Assembly (NCBI RefSeq): GCF_014947265.1
Contig: NZ_JADCNK010000008.1
Coordinates: 153,573-217,572, forward strand
From: Pedobacter sp014947265
GTDB taxonomy: Bacteria; Bacteroidota; Bacteroidia; Sphingobacteriales; Sphingobacteriaceae
DNA: 64,000 nucleotides
Direction: 5' to 3'
The position numbers and the translations under genes were made by a program. A model generated the notes under the pieces. The model had not been told where the DNA came from, searched no databases, and saw only the letters and a list, made by a program, of their open reading frames with translations. Positions 44,101-53,468 of the stretch are shown here, in pieces; within the stretch, counting starts at the first letter, position 1; the number at the start of each line of letters is the position of its first letter.

Positions 44101-45304
44101 AACTGTTTAAGTCATCGCTGTGCGAAAGCCTGGTAATAACGCGGTTATTTGGATTGTATTTATAAAGGCCCTTGTTGGTACCCAGCCAAAAATTACCGCC
44201 TTCACTAACTATTGATTTAATTTCTGCCTGGTTTAAAGGAAGTGAAATAAAATTAAATTTATATTGGTTAAAATCAATTTTAGTGAGTCCGTTTTTACCA
44301 CAGAGCCATATCATTCCGCTTTTATCACGATATAAACCACCGTTGGCAAAAAATTCGAGCTTATCTATTTTTTCCCATTTATTTAGTTTTGTATTTACCC
44401 AGAATATTCCGGCGCTGCCGCCTACCAGTAATTTTTCGGCACCTAAATTTAAAACATTAAATATGGAAGAATTACCTTTTCCCATACCTAGATAAGTGGT
44501 AAACTTTTCATTTTTCGGATCAAAGCGGAACAGGTCGCCTTTCCAATAGCATCCAATCCATATCATGCCATCATGATCAAGGCAGAGGGTCCAGATGTCG
44601 TTTGGATTTTTTTGGTTCGCGATTTCCTTTTGCATGTAATTGGTAAACCGCTTTGTTTTTTGATCGAATTTATTCAGTCCGGCGCTCCAGTTGCCCAACC
44701 ATAAATTGCCAGCTGCATCTTCTGCAATAGCATTAACCGATTTTCCTTTTATAGCATACTGATTTTTTGCATCGGGTTGATAAACCTTAAAAGTTTTTGA
44801 TTTCTTGTTATAAAGGTTAAATCCATCATCGGTACCAATCCACAATTTATTCTTTTTATCGATCAGTAAAGACCAGACTTTATTATTGCTTAGCGAAGTT
44901 CTATCGTTTTCTTTATAATAAAAACGTTCAAATTTTTCGGTAACCGGGTCAAACCTGTTTAAACCATTCATGGTACCCACCCAAAAAAAACCATTGCTGT
45001 CTTCTACTATAGCATTGATATAATTGTTGGTTAAAGAGGTGCTATCACCAGCAATATTTACATAAACTTTAAAAGAATAACCATCAAACTTACACAGACC
45101 ATTTTCTGTACCTATCCATACAAAACCTCTTTTATCTTTTAAAGCAACGGTGGTATTTTTAGAAGGTAGACCATCGTTAATGCCATATGTTTTAAGCACA
45201 TAATGTTCCGGAATAGCAGTTTGATCTACTACCTGAGCATGAACACTGTTGAAAAACAGCCAGGATTGTATAATAAAACCAAATGCTTTAATAAATCTCA
45301 TCAT
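41180..45304 (-). CDS. Hybrid two-component system regulator (one-protein sensor/response)
   Basis: 1374 residues combining a whole phosphorelay. Signal peptide (1-23); two-component propeller repeats (about 30-690, many WIGT/WVGT units) that bind glycan fragments in the periplasm; Y_Y_Y domain ending LRVRASNNDGIWN; membrane helix near 790-815; HisKA with phospho-His about 844 in FFTNVSHEFRTPLTL; HATPase (NLLANAIKFTPEGG, DTGCGI, GGFGIGLYLAK); receiver with Asp about 1156 in IVICDVMMDGITG; C-terminal AraC domain (FLGMSRSNLYRKIKSISGQ). Controls the downstream susC-susD-GH30-GH35-GH5 genes. Confidence 0.96.
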   Translation of the reverse strand: MMRFIKAFGFIIQSWLFFNSVHAQVVDQTAIPEHYVLKTYGINDGLPSKNTTVALKDKRGFVWIGTENGLCKFDGYSFKVYVNIAGDSTSLTNNYINAIVEDSNGFFWVGTMNGLNRFDPVTEKFERFYYKENDRTSLSNNKVWSLLIDKKNKLWIGTDDGFNLYNKKSKTFKVYQPDAKNQYAIKGKSVNAIAEDAAGNLWLGNWSAGLNKFDQKTKRFTNYMQKEIANQKNPNDIWTLCLDHDGMIWIGCYWKGDLFRFDPKNEKFTTYLGMGKGNSSIFNVLNLGAEKLLVGGSAGIFWVNTKLNKWEKIDKLEFFANGGLYRDKSGMIWLCGKNGLTKIDFNQYKFNFISLPLNQAEIKSIVSEGGNFWLGTNKGLYKYNPNNRVITRLSHSDDLNSLSSNDIINLSVDLKGQLWVMSENGFDRYSEKESKFIHHHHRSALGSFFNEDVFRDLIEVNDGEYYLATDAGLKIYNDKIRAYTHYYNDPKNLGSLSNNHLYCLLKDAQGNIWIGTYGSGLSRFNPKTKKFSNYMINNSKTGGISNNIVNSLYLDSHKNVWICTRDGLNKYVAKTNTFEIYSKQNGFASNVFTDLVEDNNGKLWVTTEQGISLFDPVNKTVKNYDEKDGVYANAAICKNAKGEIYLAGSKGIVYFNPQLLKYNKEAPAVYFSDFSVFNKLILPGEDSPLKLPVYMTKSITLPYDQSVLSFGFVALNYTLSEKNQYAYFLEGFDKKWNYSGSEHKVTYTNLNPGKYTLRVRASNNDGIWNMKGNSLQIIITPPWYRTWWAFGFYGLAFFGLVYAYLKYREHQSNLKFQIKLAHVESEKEKELSEKKLSFFTNVSHEFRTPLTLIINPVKELLYKNDNNVDTTDLNIVYRNAKRLLSLVDQLLLFRKADTYGGKLKVAPVNLVSLCKEVFLCFVHQARSKNIVFEFICADELIPFYAEREKIEIVFFNLLANAIKFTPEGGTVKMIVKSNQDNIQVAVEDTGCGITSFAGEKLYEKFYQDPGNKSSKGGFGIGLYLAKNFIEMHGGRISYTSVENKGTAFDIALLRGTSHFKDAVILHEELVDTDSSLFKELIEDEISANKVVEAAEEPIADKQLAIELKSMLIIDDNIEIREYLKQVFRMDYHLYEASNGEKGYEMTKELLPDIVICDVMMDGITGIELCSKIKEDVSISHIPIILLTAISAPEVKLKGIEGGADDYISKPFDKDFLKARVASILKSKNALQKYFYNEITLNSNNTKISAEYKEFLDNCIRIVEEQLTDPDFNIDTLSTFLGMSRSNLYRKIKSISGQSANGFIRFIRLRKAAEIFINTDKTIQETSYMVGINDPKYFREQFYKLFNMNPSQYIKKFRKPFSNHIQLNSTGKKGK

Positions 45305-45443
45305 TAGAAGGGCAAACCGACAGAATAGCTGAAAAAAATCTTTTAGCGGATGTAAAGATACAATTTGCTAAATTATTGTTACACAAAAACCTGTCAATCT
45401 GTAGTTCTATTTATCTGAAAAGTCTTTCAGCTTTTGCATTTTT

Positions 45444-46128
45444 TACCATTTAAACAGTTAAGGAAATTAAGATTTTCATCACTCAGATCCTGCGATCGTT
45501 ATCTTAAATTTGTTCCGGGATCTTTCTGGTTAGTTTTTTCGCCACGGAATTCAGTTTATCTTTTTGCTTTCAGCTTTACTACCATTAAGCAATTAAGAAC
45601 ATTAAGATTTCATCGCTCAGATCTTGCGATCGTCATCCTGAAGGGTAATTTATTTTATAAAAATCAATATGAATGGACAGATGGATAAAGAAGTTGAGTG
45701 CTCTCGAAAATATCGTCATTTCGACCGCAGTGGAGAACCCGAAGGCTCTGCGAAGCAAAATCTTTTAAATTTTCAATAACTTATTACAAAGATCTCTCCA
45801 CTTCGCGTTGCTCCGGTCGAGATGACGACCATTCTAGTGGAGTCTGTCAATGGTAACTTGTTTCAGAATCTTTCTGTTTAGTTCTTTTGCCACGGAAGCA
45901 CAGAATTACACGGAATTTAGTTTATCTTTTTGCTTTCAGCTTTAGTCTTTAAGCTTTCACCTTCACTACCATTAAGCAGTTAAGGACATTAAGATTTTCA
46001 TCACTCAGATCCTGCGATCGTCCTCCTGAACTTGTTTCAGGATCTATCTGGTTAGTTTTTTTGCCACGGAAGCACAGATTTTCACGGAATTTAGTTTCCC
46101 TTTTTGCTTTCCGCTTTAGTCTTTTTAT
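45444..46128. repeat. Imperfect tandem repeats, three copies
   Basis: A unit of about 135-165 bp built from ACCATTAAGCAGTTAAGGAC, CTCAGATCCTGCGATCGTC, then GCCACGGAAGCACAGA and TTTTTGCTTTCAGCTTTA. Copies lie at 45444-45578, 45579-45642 plus 45856-45966 (split), and 45967-46128. The middle copy is interrupted by the palindromic element at 45676-45855. Confidence 0.75.
45676..45855. repeat. Palindromic dispersed element (MITE-like), copy 1
   Basis: About 180 bp with the core CGTCATTTCGACCGCAGTGG and the opposite arm CGGTCGAGATGACG. It matches 54662-54837 along nearly its whole length and splits a tandem repeat, so it has inserted there. No ORF of its own; mobilised in trans or by slippage if at all. 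Confidence 0.75.
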
Positions 46129-46129
46129 C

Positions 46130-46915
46130 CTAAAAATCTGAATAGTCTGTTGGGTAAACAAATTTAGTATCGTTTTTAGAAACATTGTGTTGATACTCTG
46201 GTATTGCTGATAGTTTCTTCCAATATTCATCCGCTGAAAATGCTTTCCAGTGCGCATCTCTATCTGCCTTATTTTCGAAAGTGGTTAAATACATCAGGTT
46301 AGGCATACGACTCCCGGCGATTACTTCTCCATAAAATACAGCATTAAAATTTAATCTTTTGAATAAACCGATTTCGTCACCTTTATTAAACATTTGAACT
46401 TTATTCTGAAAATACTTCTCAGTAGGTGCCTCATAGCTTCTTAATTCGTACACCCGTTCTTTCATCGGCGATTTTAGATTTGGCAGCATAAAATGAGGTG
46501 CGTCTTCAAAGGCTTTTAATACAATTGATTCTAAGCGCTCTAAAGGCGCCTCCGTGTAGAATGCATCCAGATAAGCTTTACCATCAGCGGCATACTGTTT
46601 GTCTTTTGCCAGCTTTTTATCCAGTTCTAAAATTCCATTAAATGATTTTAAAGGAATAAATACATAAACCAGTTTTTCCGTACCTACAGCCTGGTCACTT
46701 ACAATTGGTTTAAACACACCAACTTTTGCTATTCCACAGCGGTGTAAGGCAGGCAAATATGCTTTTTGCAAATAATCGTCTACCGTTTTTTCCTGAGCAT
46801 CGGTTTTTAAGTGGTAAATTTTGATCTGATAGAAATCTATCGACGCATTAGCGGCAAATGTGCTGGATAATAACAAAAGTAAAAACAGACAGAATATTTT
46901 AATTTTTGGCAACAT
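46130..46915 (-). CDS. NIPSNAP family exported protein
   Basis: 261 residues with a signal peptide (MLPKIKIFCLFLLLLLSSTF..AA). Two ferredoxin-like halves are typical of NIPSNAP: the first starts FYQIKIYHLKTDAQ; the second VYELRSYEAPTEKYFQNKVQ, MFNKGDEIGLFKRLNFNAVF, then MYLTTFENKADRDAHWKAF. Function is unknown; bacterial members are small-molecule or stress related. It lies 32 bp after the DUF6265 remnant on the same strand. Confidence 0.85.
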   Translation of the reverse strand: MLPKIKIFCLFLLLLLSSTFAANASIDFYQIKIYHLKTDAQEKTVDDYLQKAYLPALHRCGIAKVGVFKPIVSDQAVGTEKLVYVFIPLKSFNGILELDKKLAKDKQYAADGKAYLDAFYTEAPLERLESIVLKAFEDAPHFMLPNLKSPMKERVYELRSYEAPTEKYFQNKVQMFNKGDEIGLFKRLNFNAVFYGEVIAGSRMPNLMYLTTFENKADRDAHWKAFSADEYWKKLSAIPEYQHNVSKNDTKFVYPTDYSDF

Positions 46916-46947
46916 ATTAGGAGGTGATTATTTTGATGGAAAAATAC

Positions 46948-47436
46948 TTAAAGTTTTCGTGTAAAACTGAAAATATCTTTTTTAGGCTGACCATTTTTAT
47001 CCTTTTCCTCCAGCACAACGCTTAATTTATCTTCAGTAATCAATTGATAGCTTAACCTCACCGATTTATCTTTCATTTCAAAAACAGCAAGTTTTCCCTT
47101 TAAGGTTACCAGCGGAAAAAGCAGTGGTTTTTCTTTTTCTTCCCAGGCAATGCTTCCGCGGTTAAAATGCCGCATCTTCATCACAGGCAACCCCTCTTCA
47201 AGTTCAATCACAACGAATTCGTAAAATAAAGCTTTCCCATCTTTAACACACCTAAAGCTGCTCATCATGCTTTCGCCGTTTGGCTGGCTCCAAAATTCTT
47301 CCAAATCGCCCCATTCACTTTTCTGAACCCAGGTTCCAGACATAAATGCCAAATCTTTTACCTAAGCCTTTTTTATTTGTGCAAAAGCTGAAATAGAAAA
47401 GAATAAGAAAGCCAAAATCAAAAAGTTATTTTTCAT
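46948..47436 (-). pseudogene. DUF6265 family gene with stop codon after the signal peptide
   Basis: From ATG 47436: MKNNFLILAFLFFSISAFAQ (signal peptide), IKKA, then TAG at 47362-47364, then VKDLAFMSGTWVQKSEWGDL in the same frame through a complete DUF6265 domain to 46948. The domain (GTW at the start, EEFWSQPNGESMMSSFR, MKMRHFNRG) is intact for about 130 residues. Only the single stop separates it from its export signal. An internal TTG or ATG could yield a cytoplasmic form. Recent loss, a sequence error or readthrough are possible. Confidence 0.75.
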
Positions 47437-47582
47437 AGCGTAATTTATTACAGCTAAAATAACTAATTATATCCACTTATAGAATGAATGAATCAGCTAC
47501 CAATTTTCAGTTGACAGTTGGCAATTACCAGTTCCGTTTGCGATAAACAGTTTGCAGTTACCAGATAGAATTAAAAAATCGC

Positions 47583-47675
47583 CGTCATTTCGACCCGAGC
47601 TATCGGATTTATCGCAACGAAATGGAGAAATCTTTTCCATAGTTCAAAGATTTCTCTACTGCGGTCGAAATGACG
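47583..47675. repeat. Palindromic dispersed element, divergent short copy
   Basis: CGTCATTTCGACC (47583-47595) and GGTCGAAATGACG (47663-47675) are perfect 13-bp terminal inverted repeats around GGAGAAATCTTTTCCATAGT-like sequence. Related in core to the copies at 45676 and 54662. Confidence 0.7.
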
Positions 47676-47750
47676 CTCCTTGTGTATTTTTCATCAACCC
47701 TCCGAGGTATTTGAAAAATTCTAAACTCTACCAATGACCAATGAAGTATC

Positions 47751-50045
47751 TTACTTTGAAATATTCGGGTTTGGAGGTTCGGCATTTAGTAAATGTTTCA
47801 CAAAAAAATCGCGTTTACGTCTGCGTCCGTAAACGCCTCCATCACTGTGCCCCATGCCCGGAATGCTTAAAATATCGAAATTTTTATTTGCTTTGATCAA
47901 TGCATCGGCAAGTCGATAGGTCGATTCTGGCGGTACATTTTCATCTGCTTCGCCAACAATTAAAAATAGATTACCCTGTAATTTACCTGCATTTGTAATG
48001 TTAGATTGTTCTCCATAATGTGGTCCTACCGGATAGCCCATCCATTGTTCGTTCCACCATTGTTTGTCGATGCGGTTGTCATGACAACCACAGGCAGAAA
48101 CTGCAGCCTTATAAAACTCAGGGTGAGATAACAGTGCGCCTGTTGAGCTTTGTCCACCCGCAGAAGTGCCATAAATCCCTACCCGTGAAATATCAGCATT
48201 TGGATATTTAACCGCCATGGCTTTCATCCACAATATCCTGTCAGGAAATCCGGAATCGGCTATGTTTTTCCAACATACATCATGAAAAGCTTTAGAACGG
48301 TTGGCCGTACCCATTCCATCAATCTGTACCACAATAAAACCCAATTCGGAGATGCTCTGCATTTCACTGGCTGGCAAGAAACTTTTAGGCACGAAGCTAT
48401 CATGAGGACCTGCATAAATATTTTCGATTACAGGATAAGTTTTATTCGGATCCATTTTTGAAGGGAGGCAAACAATGCCCCAAATATCAGTTTTGCCATC
48501 TCTTCCTTTGGCTACAAATACTTCAGGCAATTTAACCCCTGTAGCCAAATAGGCATCTGTTTTTCCATGTTCTATTTCGTTTAATTTTTTAGTGCTTGCC
48601 GTTAACCTTAATTCGCTAACCGATGGTACATTTACTTGCGAGTAGGTATCGATATAATATTTACGATCAGGAGAAAAGCTGAGGTTATGATTACCTTTTT
48701 CTGGTGTGAGGTTTACCAGGCCTTTTCCGTCAAACCCGATCCGATAGTAATGGATAAAATAAGGATCTTCGTCAGCATGCATTCCATTTGCCCGGAACCA
48801 CACCTGGCGTTTTACGATATCTACACTATCAATATCCCGAACTACATAATTTCCTTTTGTAATTAACTGCTGCTTTCCGGTTAAGGTATTTACCAGATAA
48901 AGGTGTTGCCAGCCATCCTGCTCACTCGTCCACAATATTTCGTTTGTTTTAGGTAAGTATCTGGTATAAATGCGATTTTCATAAATGAAGGTTTTGGTTT
49001 TCTCGTCGATGATATTTTTGGTTTTCCCTGTTAAAACATCCACTTCAATTACCCTGAAACGCTGATGCCCCCTGTCTACTTTCTCATAAGTATAATACCT
49101 GCTGTTATTGCCGCGCCAATGCAGTTCCGGTGCGCCAAAGAAATCGATCGGATCAGCATCTACTTTAATGGCAGTTTTTTTCGCTACATTAAAAACATAG
49201 GGCTGATAAGCCGTAAAGTCATCACCGGGTTGTGCATATTCTCTCGATTTTAATTCGCCGCGTGTGGTACCTGGAACAGAACTTAATACATAATATACTT
49301 TTTTAATTTCTTTGGGATCGATTTTGTAAGCAACAATGTTTTTTCCATCGGGCGACCATGCAAATTCGCCGTAAGGTTTATCAGCATTACCATCGGTACT
49401 CAGCTGGGTTTCTGCCTTTGTTGCTAAATCAATTACAAAAAGGTTGCCGCCGCGGATCAGGATTTCACTTTTGCCATCCGGCGATTTTTTGGATTGGCGG
49501 TTTCCCTGCCAGCGCGATCTCCTTTGTTGCAGAGGTCTTTTGGCATTGTAACGATAAATTGTGGTGTCTTTAATGTCAGCTAAACTGTAATCGCCTAAGT
49601 TTAATTCATACCATTTATCCTGTATTTTTAGTTTTGCCGTATTACCCTGATCGGCGAAATATAACTCAGCAAGTTGAATTTTTAGTGGGTTCTGTTTTTT
49701 ACCGGTAACCTTTTCTAAATTCTGCGCAAGTTTATGATGATCAAATGCGGCCTGGCGTTTACCTGTTGCAGCATCTATATAATAATACTCCCATGTTCTA
49801 TCAGGAAGATTCTTTTTATACCAAAATGCGGTTCCATCCTTTTTCCAATAAGGAATAATATCATTGTTGGTTGGAATATTACGTAAAGTGGTATCCATTT
49901 TCAAGGATAATTGATAAGCATCCACCACTTCAGCAGCATTTGGGGCATATGGCTGCAACCTGGCTTGCTGTGCCAGCAATTGAGCGGAAACAAAACTTAA
50001 TAAGATGAAAACTATTGATTTTTTAGCGGTTGCGTAAATGCTCAT
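47751..50045 (-). CDS. S9 family prolyl oligopeptidase, DPP IV-like
   Basis: 764-residue exported serine peptidase (signal to about residue 25, AQLLA-Q). An N-terminal beta-propeller (about 90-480; GEFAWSPDGKNIVAY and similar) caps an alpha/beta-hydrolase domain. The catalytic triad is Ser628 in GIYGTSAGGQSS, Asp701 in VGEADENVPP and His733 in PGMGHSDGG. DPP IV removes X-Pro (and X-Ala) dipeptides from N-termini; the DPP IV substrate-anchoring Glu pair was not placed with certainty. It lies next to an APC permease and upstream peptidase and hydroxyproline genes, which suggests a role in proline-rich peptide use. Confidence 0.88.
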   Translation of the reverse strand: MSIYATAKKSIVFILLSFVSAQLLAQQARLQPYAPNAAEVVDAYQLSLKMDTTLRNIPTNNDIIPYWKKDGTAFWYKKNLPDRTWEYYYIDAATGKRQAAFDHHKLAQNLEKVTGKKQNPLKIQLAELYFADQGNTAKLKIQDKWYELNLGDYSLADIKDTTIYRYNAKRPLQQRRSRWQGNRQSKKSPDGKSEILIRGGNLFVIDLATKAETQLSTDGNADKPYGEFAWSPDGKNIVAYKIDPKEIKKVYYVLSSVPGTTRGELKSREYAQPGDDFTAYQPYVFNVAKKTAIKVDADPIDFFGAPELHWRGNNSRYYTYEKVDRGHQRFRVIEVDVLTGKTKNIIDEKTKTFIYENRIYTRYLPKTNEILWTSEQDGWQHLYLVNTLTGKQQLITKGNYVVRDIDSVDIVKRQVWFRANGMHADEDPYFIHYYRIGFDGKGLVNLTPEKGNHNLSFSPDRKYYIDTYSQVNVPSVSELRLTASTKKLNEIEHGKTDAYLATGVKLPEVFVAKGRDGKTDIWGIVCLPSKMDPNKTYPVIENIYAGPHDSFVPKSFLPASEMQSISELGFIVVQIDGMGTANRSKAFHDVCWKNIADSGFPDRILWMKAMAVKYPNADISRVGIYGTSAGGQSSTGALLSHPEFYKAAVSACGCHDNRIDKQWWNEQWMGYPVGPHYGEQSNITNAGKLQGNLFLIVGEADENVPPESTYRLADALIKANKNFDILSIPGMGHSDGGVYGRRRKRDFFVKHLLNAEPPNPNISK

Positions 50046-50114
50046 TACAGATTTTTTGTGGGTAAATATAGTATTGCAGGTTTTCTTTAGATTTTGATGA
50101 ATAACATTAATATT

Positions 50115-51563
50115 TTAACCATTCACATCAACCGGATCTTTTGATTTCAAATCCTGGCGAACTATATTTCCTTTAATGAGGTAATAAACCGGGATACCGA
50201 TTAATGTGATGATTAATCCGGGCCAGGTAAATTTGGGCTTAAAAATAATCAGCAATATGCAAAAGGCCAGTCCCATAACCATATAGATAATTGGCAGAAC
50301 AGGGTAACCAAAGGCTTTGTAAGGTCTTTCGGCATCAGGTCGTTTTTTACGAAGAATAAAAATTCCGAAAATGGTGAGCATGTAAAACATCACCACCACG
50401 AATGAAATCATATCCAACAGATCGCCATATTTTCCGCTAATGCACCATAAACAAGCAAAAATACACTGAATCCAGAGTCCAAATCCGGGAACTGCATTTT
50501 TGTTGAGTGTACCCACTTTTTTAAAGAAAAGCCCGTCTTCGGCCATTGAGTAGTATACCCTGGCGCCCGCCATAATTAAACCGTTATTGCAACCGAAGGT
50601 TGAAACCATAATCATTAGTGCAATAATGATGGTACCTGCTGTACCGAAAATATGGTTGGCAGCAGAAACCGCCACCCGGTCTTTATCAGCGTAGGCAATA
50701 TCGTGTAGTGAAAGTACACCGGTATACATCACATTGGTAAGGATGTAGAGCACCGTTACCATAATCGTTCCAAGGGCTAAACTCAAACCAATATTGCGTG
50801 CAGGATTTTTAATTTCGCCGGCAATAAAGGTGACATTGTGCCAGGAATCGCTACTGAATATCGAACCTACCATCGCAGCAGCAATGGCTCCGAAAGCAGC
50901 CAAAGTGGTATAAGAACCAATATTTCCATCGGCAGATAAGGGGCCCAAAACCCACATATTTTCCCAATTGGTTTTCCAGATTCCCTTATCTAAAAAGAAA
51001 AGTCCAAAAGCAATCAGGCCAAACAAGCTTAATAATTTGGCCACTGTAAAGGTTGTCTGGATTACTTTACCGCCATTTACCCCCCTACTGTTGATATAAG
51101 TGAGTAACATAATTACGCCAATAGCCAGCAGTTGTGCCGGTGAGATGGTAAAGAAGCCTAAATCGATAGCAACTAAATCTTCACTTAATGCAGGTACGAG
51201 ATAAGCGGTAAACTTGGCAAATGCCACGCCTACTGCGGCAATAGTAGCGGTTTGGATGACCGTAAAAAAACTCCAGCCATATAAAAAACTGATGAGTGGA
51301 TTGTATGCTTCCTTTAAATAAATATACTGTCCGCCTGCTTTTGGAAACATGGCACTTAATTCGCCATAACTTAATGCAGCAGTAAGCGTCATGAAGCCTG
51401 TAATTAGCCAAACCACTAACAGCCAGCCAGAGCTGCCTACATTTCGGGTGATATCTGCACTTACAATAAAAATACCCGAGCCAATCATACTGCCGGCTAC
51501 AAGCATGGTTGCGTCCATCAGTTTAAGTGAGGGTTTAAATTGTGTGGTTTCTTTTTCAATCAT
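50115..51563 (-). CDS. APC family amino acid permease
   Basis: 482 residues, about 12 membrane segments. The APC hallmark is in the first helix: GSMIGSGIFIVSADI, then GGQYIYLKEAYNPLISFLYG and in the eighth segment GTIIIALMIMVSTFGCNNGL. It resembles the LAT/serine-threonine exchanger branch. It lies 40 bp after the DUF885 peptidase gene and 69 bp before the DPP IV-like gene. The context makes uptake of amino acids released from peptides, perhaps hydroxyproline or proline, a reasonable inference; specificity cannot be read. Confidence 0.88.
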   Translation of the reverse strand: MIEKETTQFKPSLKLMDATMLVAGSMIGSGIFIVSADITRNVGSSGWLLVVWLITGFMTLTAALSYGELSAMFPKAGGQYIYLKEAYNPLISFLYGWSFFTVIQTATIAAVGVAFAKFTAYLVPALSEDLVAIDLGFFTISPAQLLAIGVIMLLTYINSRGVNGGKVIQTTFTVAKLLSLFGLIAFGLFFLDKGIWKTNWENMWVLGPLSADGNIGSYTTLAAFGAIAAAMVGSIFSSDSWHNVTFIAGEIKNPARNIGLSLALGTIMVTVLYILTNVMYTGVLSLHDIAYADKDRVAVSAANHIFGTAGTIIIALMIMVSTFGCNNGLIMAGARVYYSMAEDGLFFKKVGTLNKNAVPGFGLWIQCIFACLWCISGKYGDLLDMISFVVVMFYMLTIFGIFILRKKRPDAERPYKAFGYPVLPIIYMVMGLAFCILLIIFKPKFTWPGLIITLIGIPVYYLIKGNIVRQDLKSKDPVDVNG

Positions 51564-51603
51564 GTGTTCTTTGCTTGGTGGTTCTAAGGTTGGTTGAGTT
51601 TAT

Positions 51604-53382
51604 TTATTTAAGCTGATCGTAAAAATGCCACGAGGTTTTGAAATCGCGTGTTAAGGGCTGATTGGTTAAAGTAGCCCTGATCAATTCTACAGGAATTAAG
51701 TTTTCTTTAATCACCGCATCATGAAAATCCTTAAAGCTCATTTTGCCACTATCGACCAATTCTTTTTTCAGTGCAAAAAGCTGGAGACCACCGGTAAGGT
51801 AAGCTACCTGGTATAAAGGACTATAATCGCCTTTGAAAGATCTGCGTACTTCGCCTTCTGCATTGGCACGTTCGTGCCCTACACGGTCTACTAAGAAATC
51901 GACACACTGCTGAGGTGTCCATTTACCGAGGTGAAAGTTCAGTGAAAAAAGAATCCTGGCGCAACGGTGCATCCGCCAGAAAAGCATTCCCATTTTTTCT
52001 TCAGGAGTTTTGGCAAAACCTTTATCGTAAAGCAAAAGCTCCCAATATAAGGGCCAGCCTTCTACGCTGAAAGGTGTTTTAAAAGGATCGCGATAGCTTT
52101 TATAGCGGTTATTCATAAAATACTGGTAATGATGGCCTGGTAAGAGTTCGTGCTGAACCGTTCCTCTCGAAAAATAAGTGTTATTCCCACGCATACTCAT
52201 TAACTTATCGTCTTCCTCCATCGAATTTGTTGGATAAGAAATACTGATTTCGCGCCCACCGGTAAAAAATGGATTCACTAACTGGCGTTCGGCCGACATC
52301 ATGACCATACCCCAGGTTTCTTCTGCCAATGCCGGAATAGTGATCAGATCGTTAGCCTTTATAAAACTTAAGGCATCATCCTGTAGTTTTACAATCAATT
52401 CTGGCTGTTTACCTAAAGGCACATAGCTGTTTTTGATTTTCTCCTGCGCTTTTTTCCAGTCATTCCCGAAACCCATAGCCGCTGATGCTTTCAAAAGCTC
52501 TTCATCGCAAAACTTAAATTCTTTTTCAGCAAGCTTGATCAGTTCTTCTGGTGTATAAGGAATAAGCTCTGCATTTAGCTGCCTGATGAGTTCTTCCCTT
52601 CCAATAGGATTTCCTTTAATTTCTGCTTTATTCGATTTTACAGAAAGAGTAGCATCACCACTATCGTTAAAAAGTTTAGCGTAATTGGTTAAGGCCAGGT
52701 CTAACTTTTCGTAAGGTTTAGGTACCCACCAGGTAAAACCCGGCTCATAATCCATGTAGAATTGGTAAAAGCCCTTTAAGCGGTGTTTTAAACTAGAGGT
52801 TATCGCCGTCGCCATTTTAAGCTGATCAGGTGTTGATATTCCTTTCTTAAAATTTAGACTCAGGGCATCAACCTGCTTCGAAATTTCATCTATCTCTGCA
52901 GCCAGCAAAGCGCCTTCTTTATAAGTGCCCCTTCTTCTTAATTTTTCGAGTGCATAAATCGCATCGGCAAAAGTAAAATACTTCGACAGGGCTTTATAGT
53001 CTGTTTCCTCTTTAGCTAAGAGCCAGACAGAAGATTCGATCTGTTTTTTAAGAAGGATATAATCTACTTTACCGTAAGTACTAAAGGCTTCAAATTTGGC
53101 AGATTTTAACTTGCTTAAGTAATCGTTATTGATATCCTGCAGACGCTTTCTTTGCTCCGGACTTTTAAAAGTCGTCATCGGATAAGAATAAGTGCCACCT
53201 GCGGAATAAGGATAGTAGAAATCATTAATGGCATCAACGTCTCTTTGGTAACATACAATCAGCGTACCCATTTCGCTGGTTTGTTCGTACAAGCTTTCAT
53301 TTGATGTTTGAGCCAGTACAAAAGTGCCTGATAACAGACTAACCATTAAAAAAATGGCAAAAAAGTTTAATTTGTTTTGCAT
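51604..53382 (-). CDS. DUF885 family metallopeptidase-like protein
   Basis: 592-residue exported protein (signal to about 24, FVLA-Q). DUF885 proteins are M3/M32-like helical zinc peptidases. The zinc motif reads VQHELLPGHHYQYFM, with FSVEGWPLYWELLLYDKG downstream supplying a third ligand and RVGHERANAEGEVRR near the end. Exact specificity in this family is largely unknown. It is adjacent to an AraC regulator (86 bp upstream) and an APC permease, within the peptide/hydroxyproline region. Confidence 0.85.
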   Translation of the reverse strand: MQNKLNFFAIFLMVSLLSGTFVLAQTSNESLYEQTSEMGTLIVCYQRDVDAINDFYYPYSAGGTYSYPMTTFKSPEQRKRLQDINNDYLSKLKSAKFEAFSTYGKVDYILLKKQIESSVWLLAKEETDYKALSKYFTFADAIYALEKLRRRGTYKEGALLAAEIDEISKQVDALSLNFKKGISTPDQLKMATAITSSLKHRLKGFYQFYMDYEPGFTWWVPKPYEKLDLALTNYAKLFNDSGDATLSVKSNKAEIKGNPIGREELIRQLNAELIPYTPEELIKLAEKEFKFCDEELLKASAAMGFGNDWKKAQEKIKNSYVPLGKQPELIVKLQDDALSFIKANDLITIPALAEETWGMVMMSAERQLVNPFFTGGREISISYPTNSMEEDDKLMSMRGNNTYFSRGTVQHELLPGHHYQYFMNNRYKSYRDPFKTPFSVEGWPLYWELLLYDKGFAKTPEEKMGMLFWRMHRCARILFSLNFHLGKWTPQQCVDFLVDRVGHERANAEGEVRRSFKGDYSPLYQVAYLTGGLQLFALKKELVDSGKMSFKDFHDAVIKENLIPVELIRATLTNQPLTRDFKTSWHFYDQLK

Positions 53383-53468
53383 TTGGTTTGGTTAAAACAG
53401 GCAAATAGCATTTGCCTCCATTTGAAAAAACGGTTAGCTTATTTAATAATAAAGAATGTTTTTTTTGC

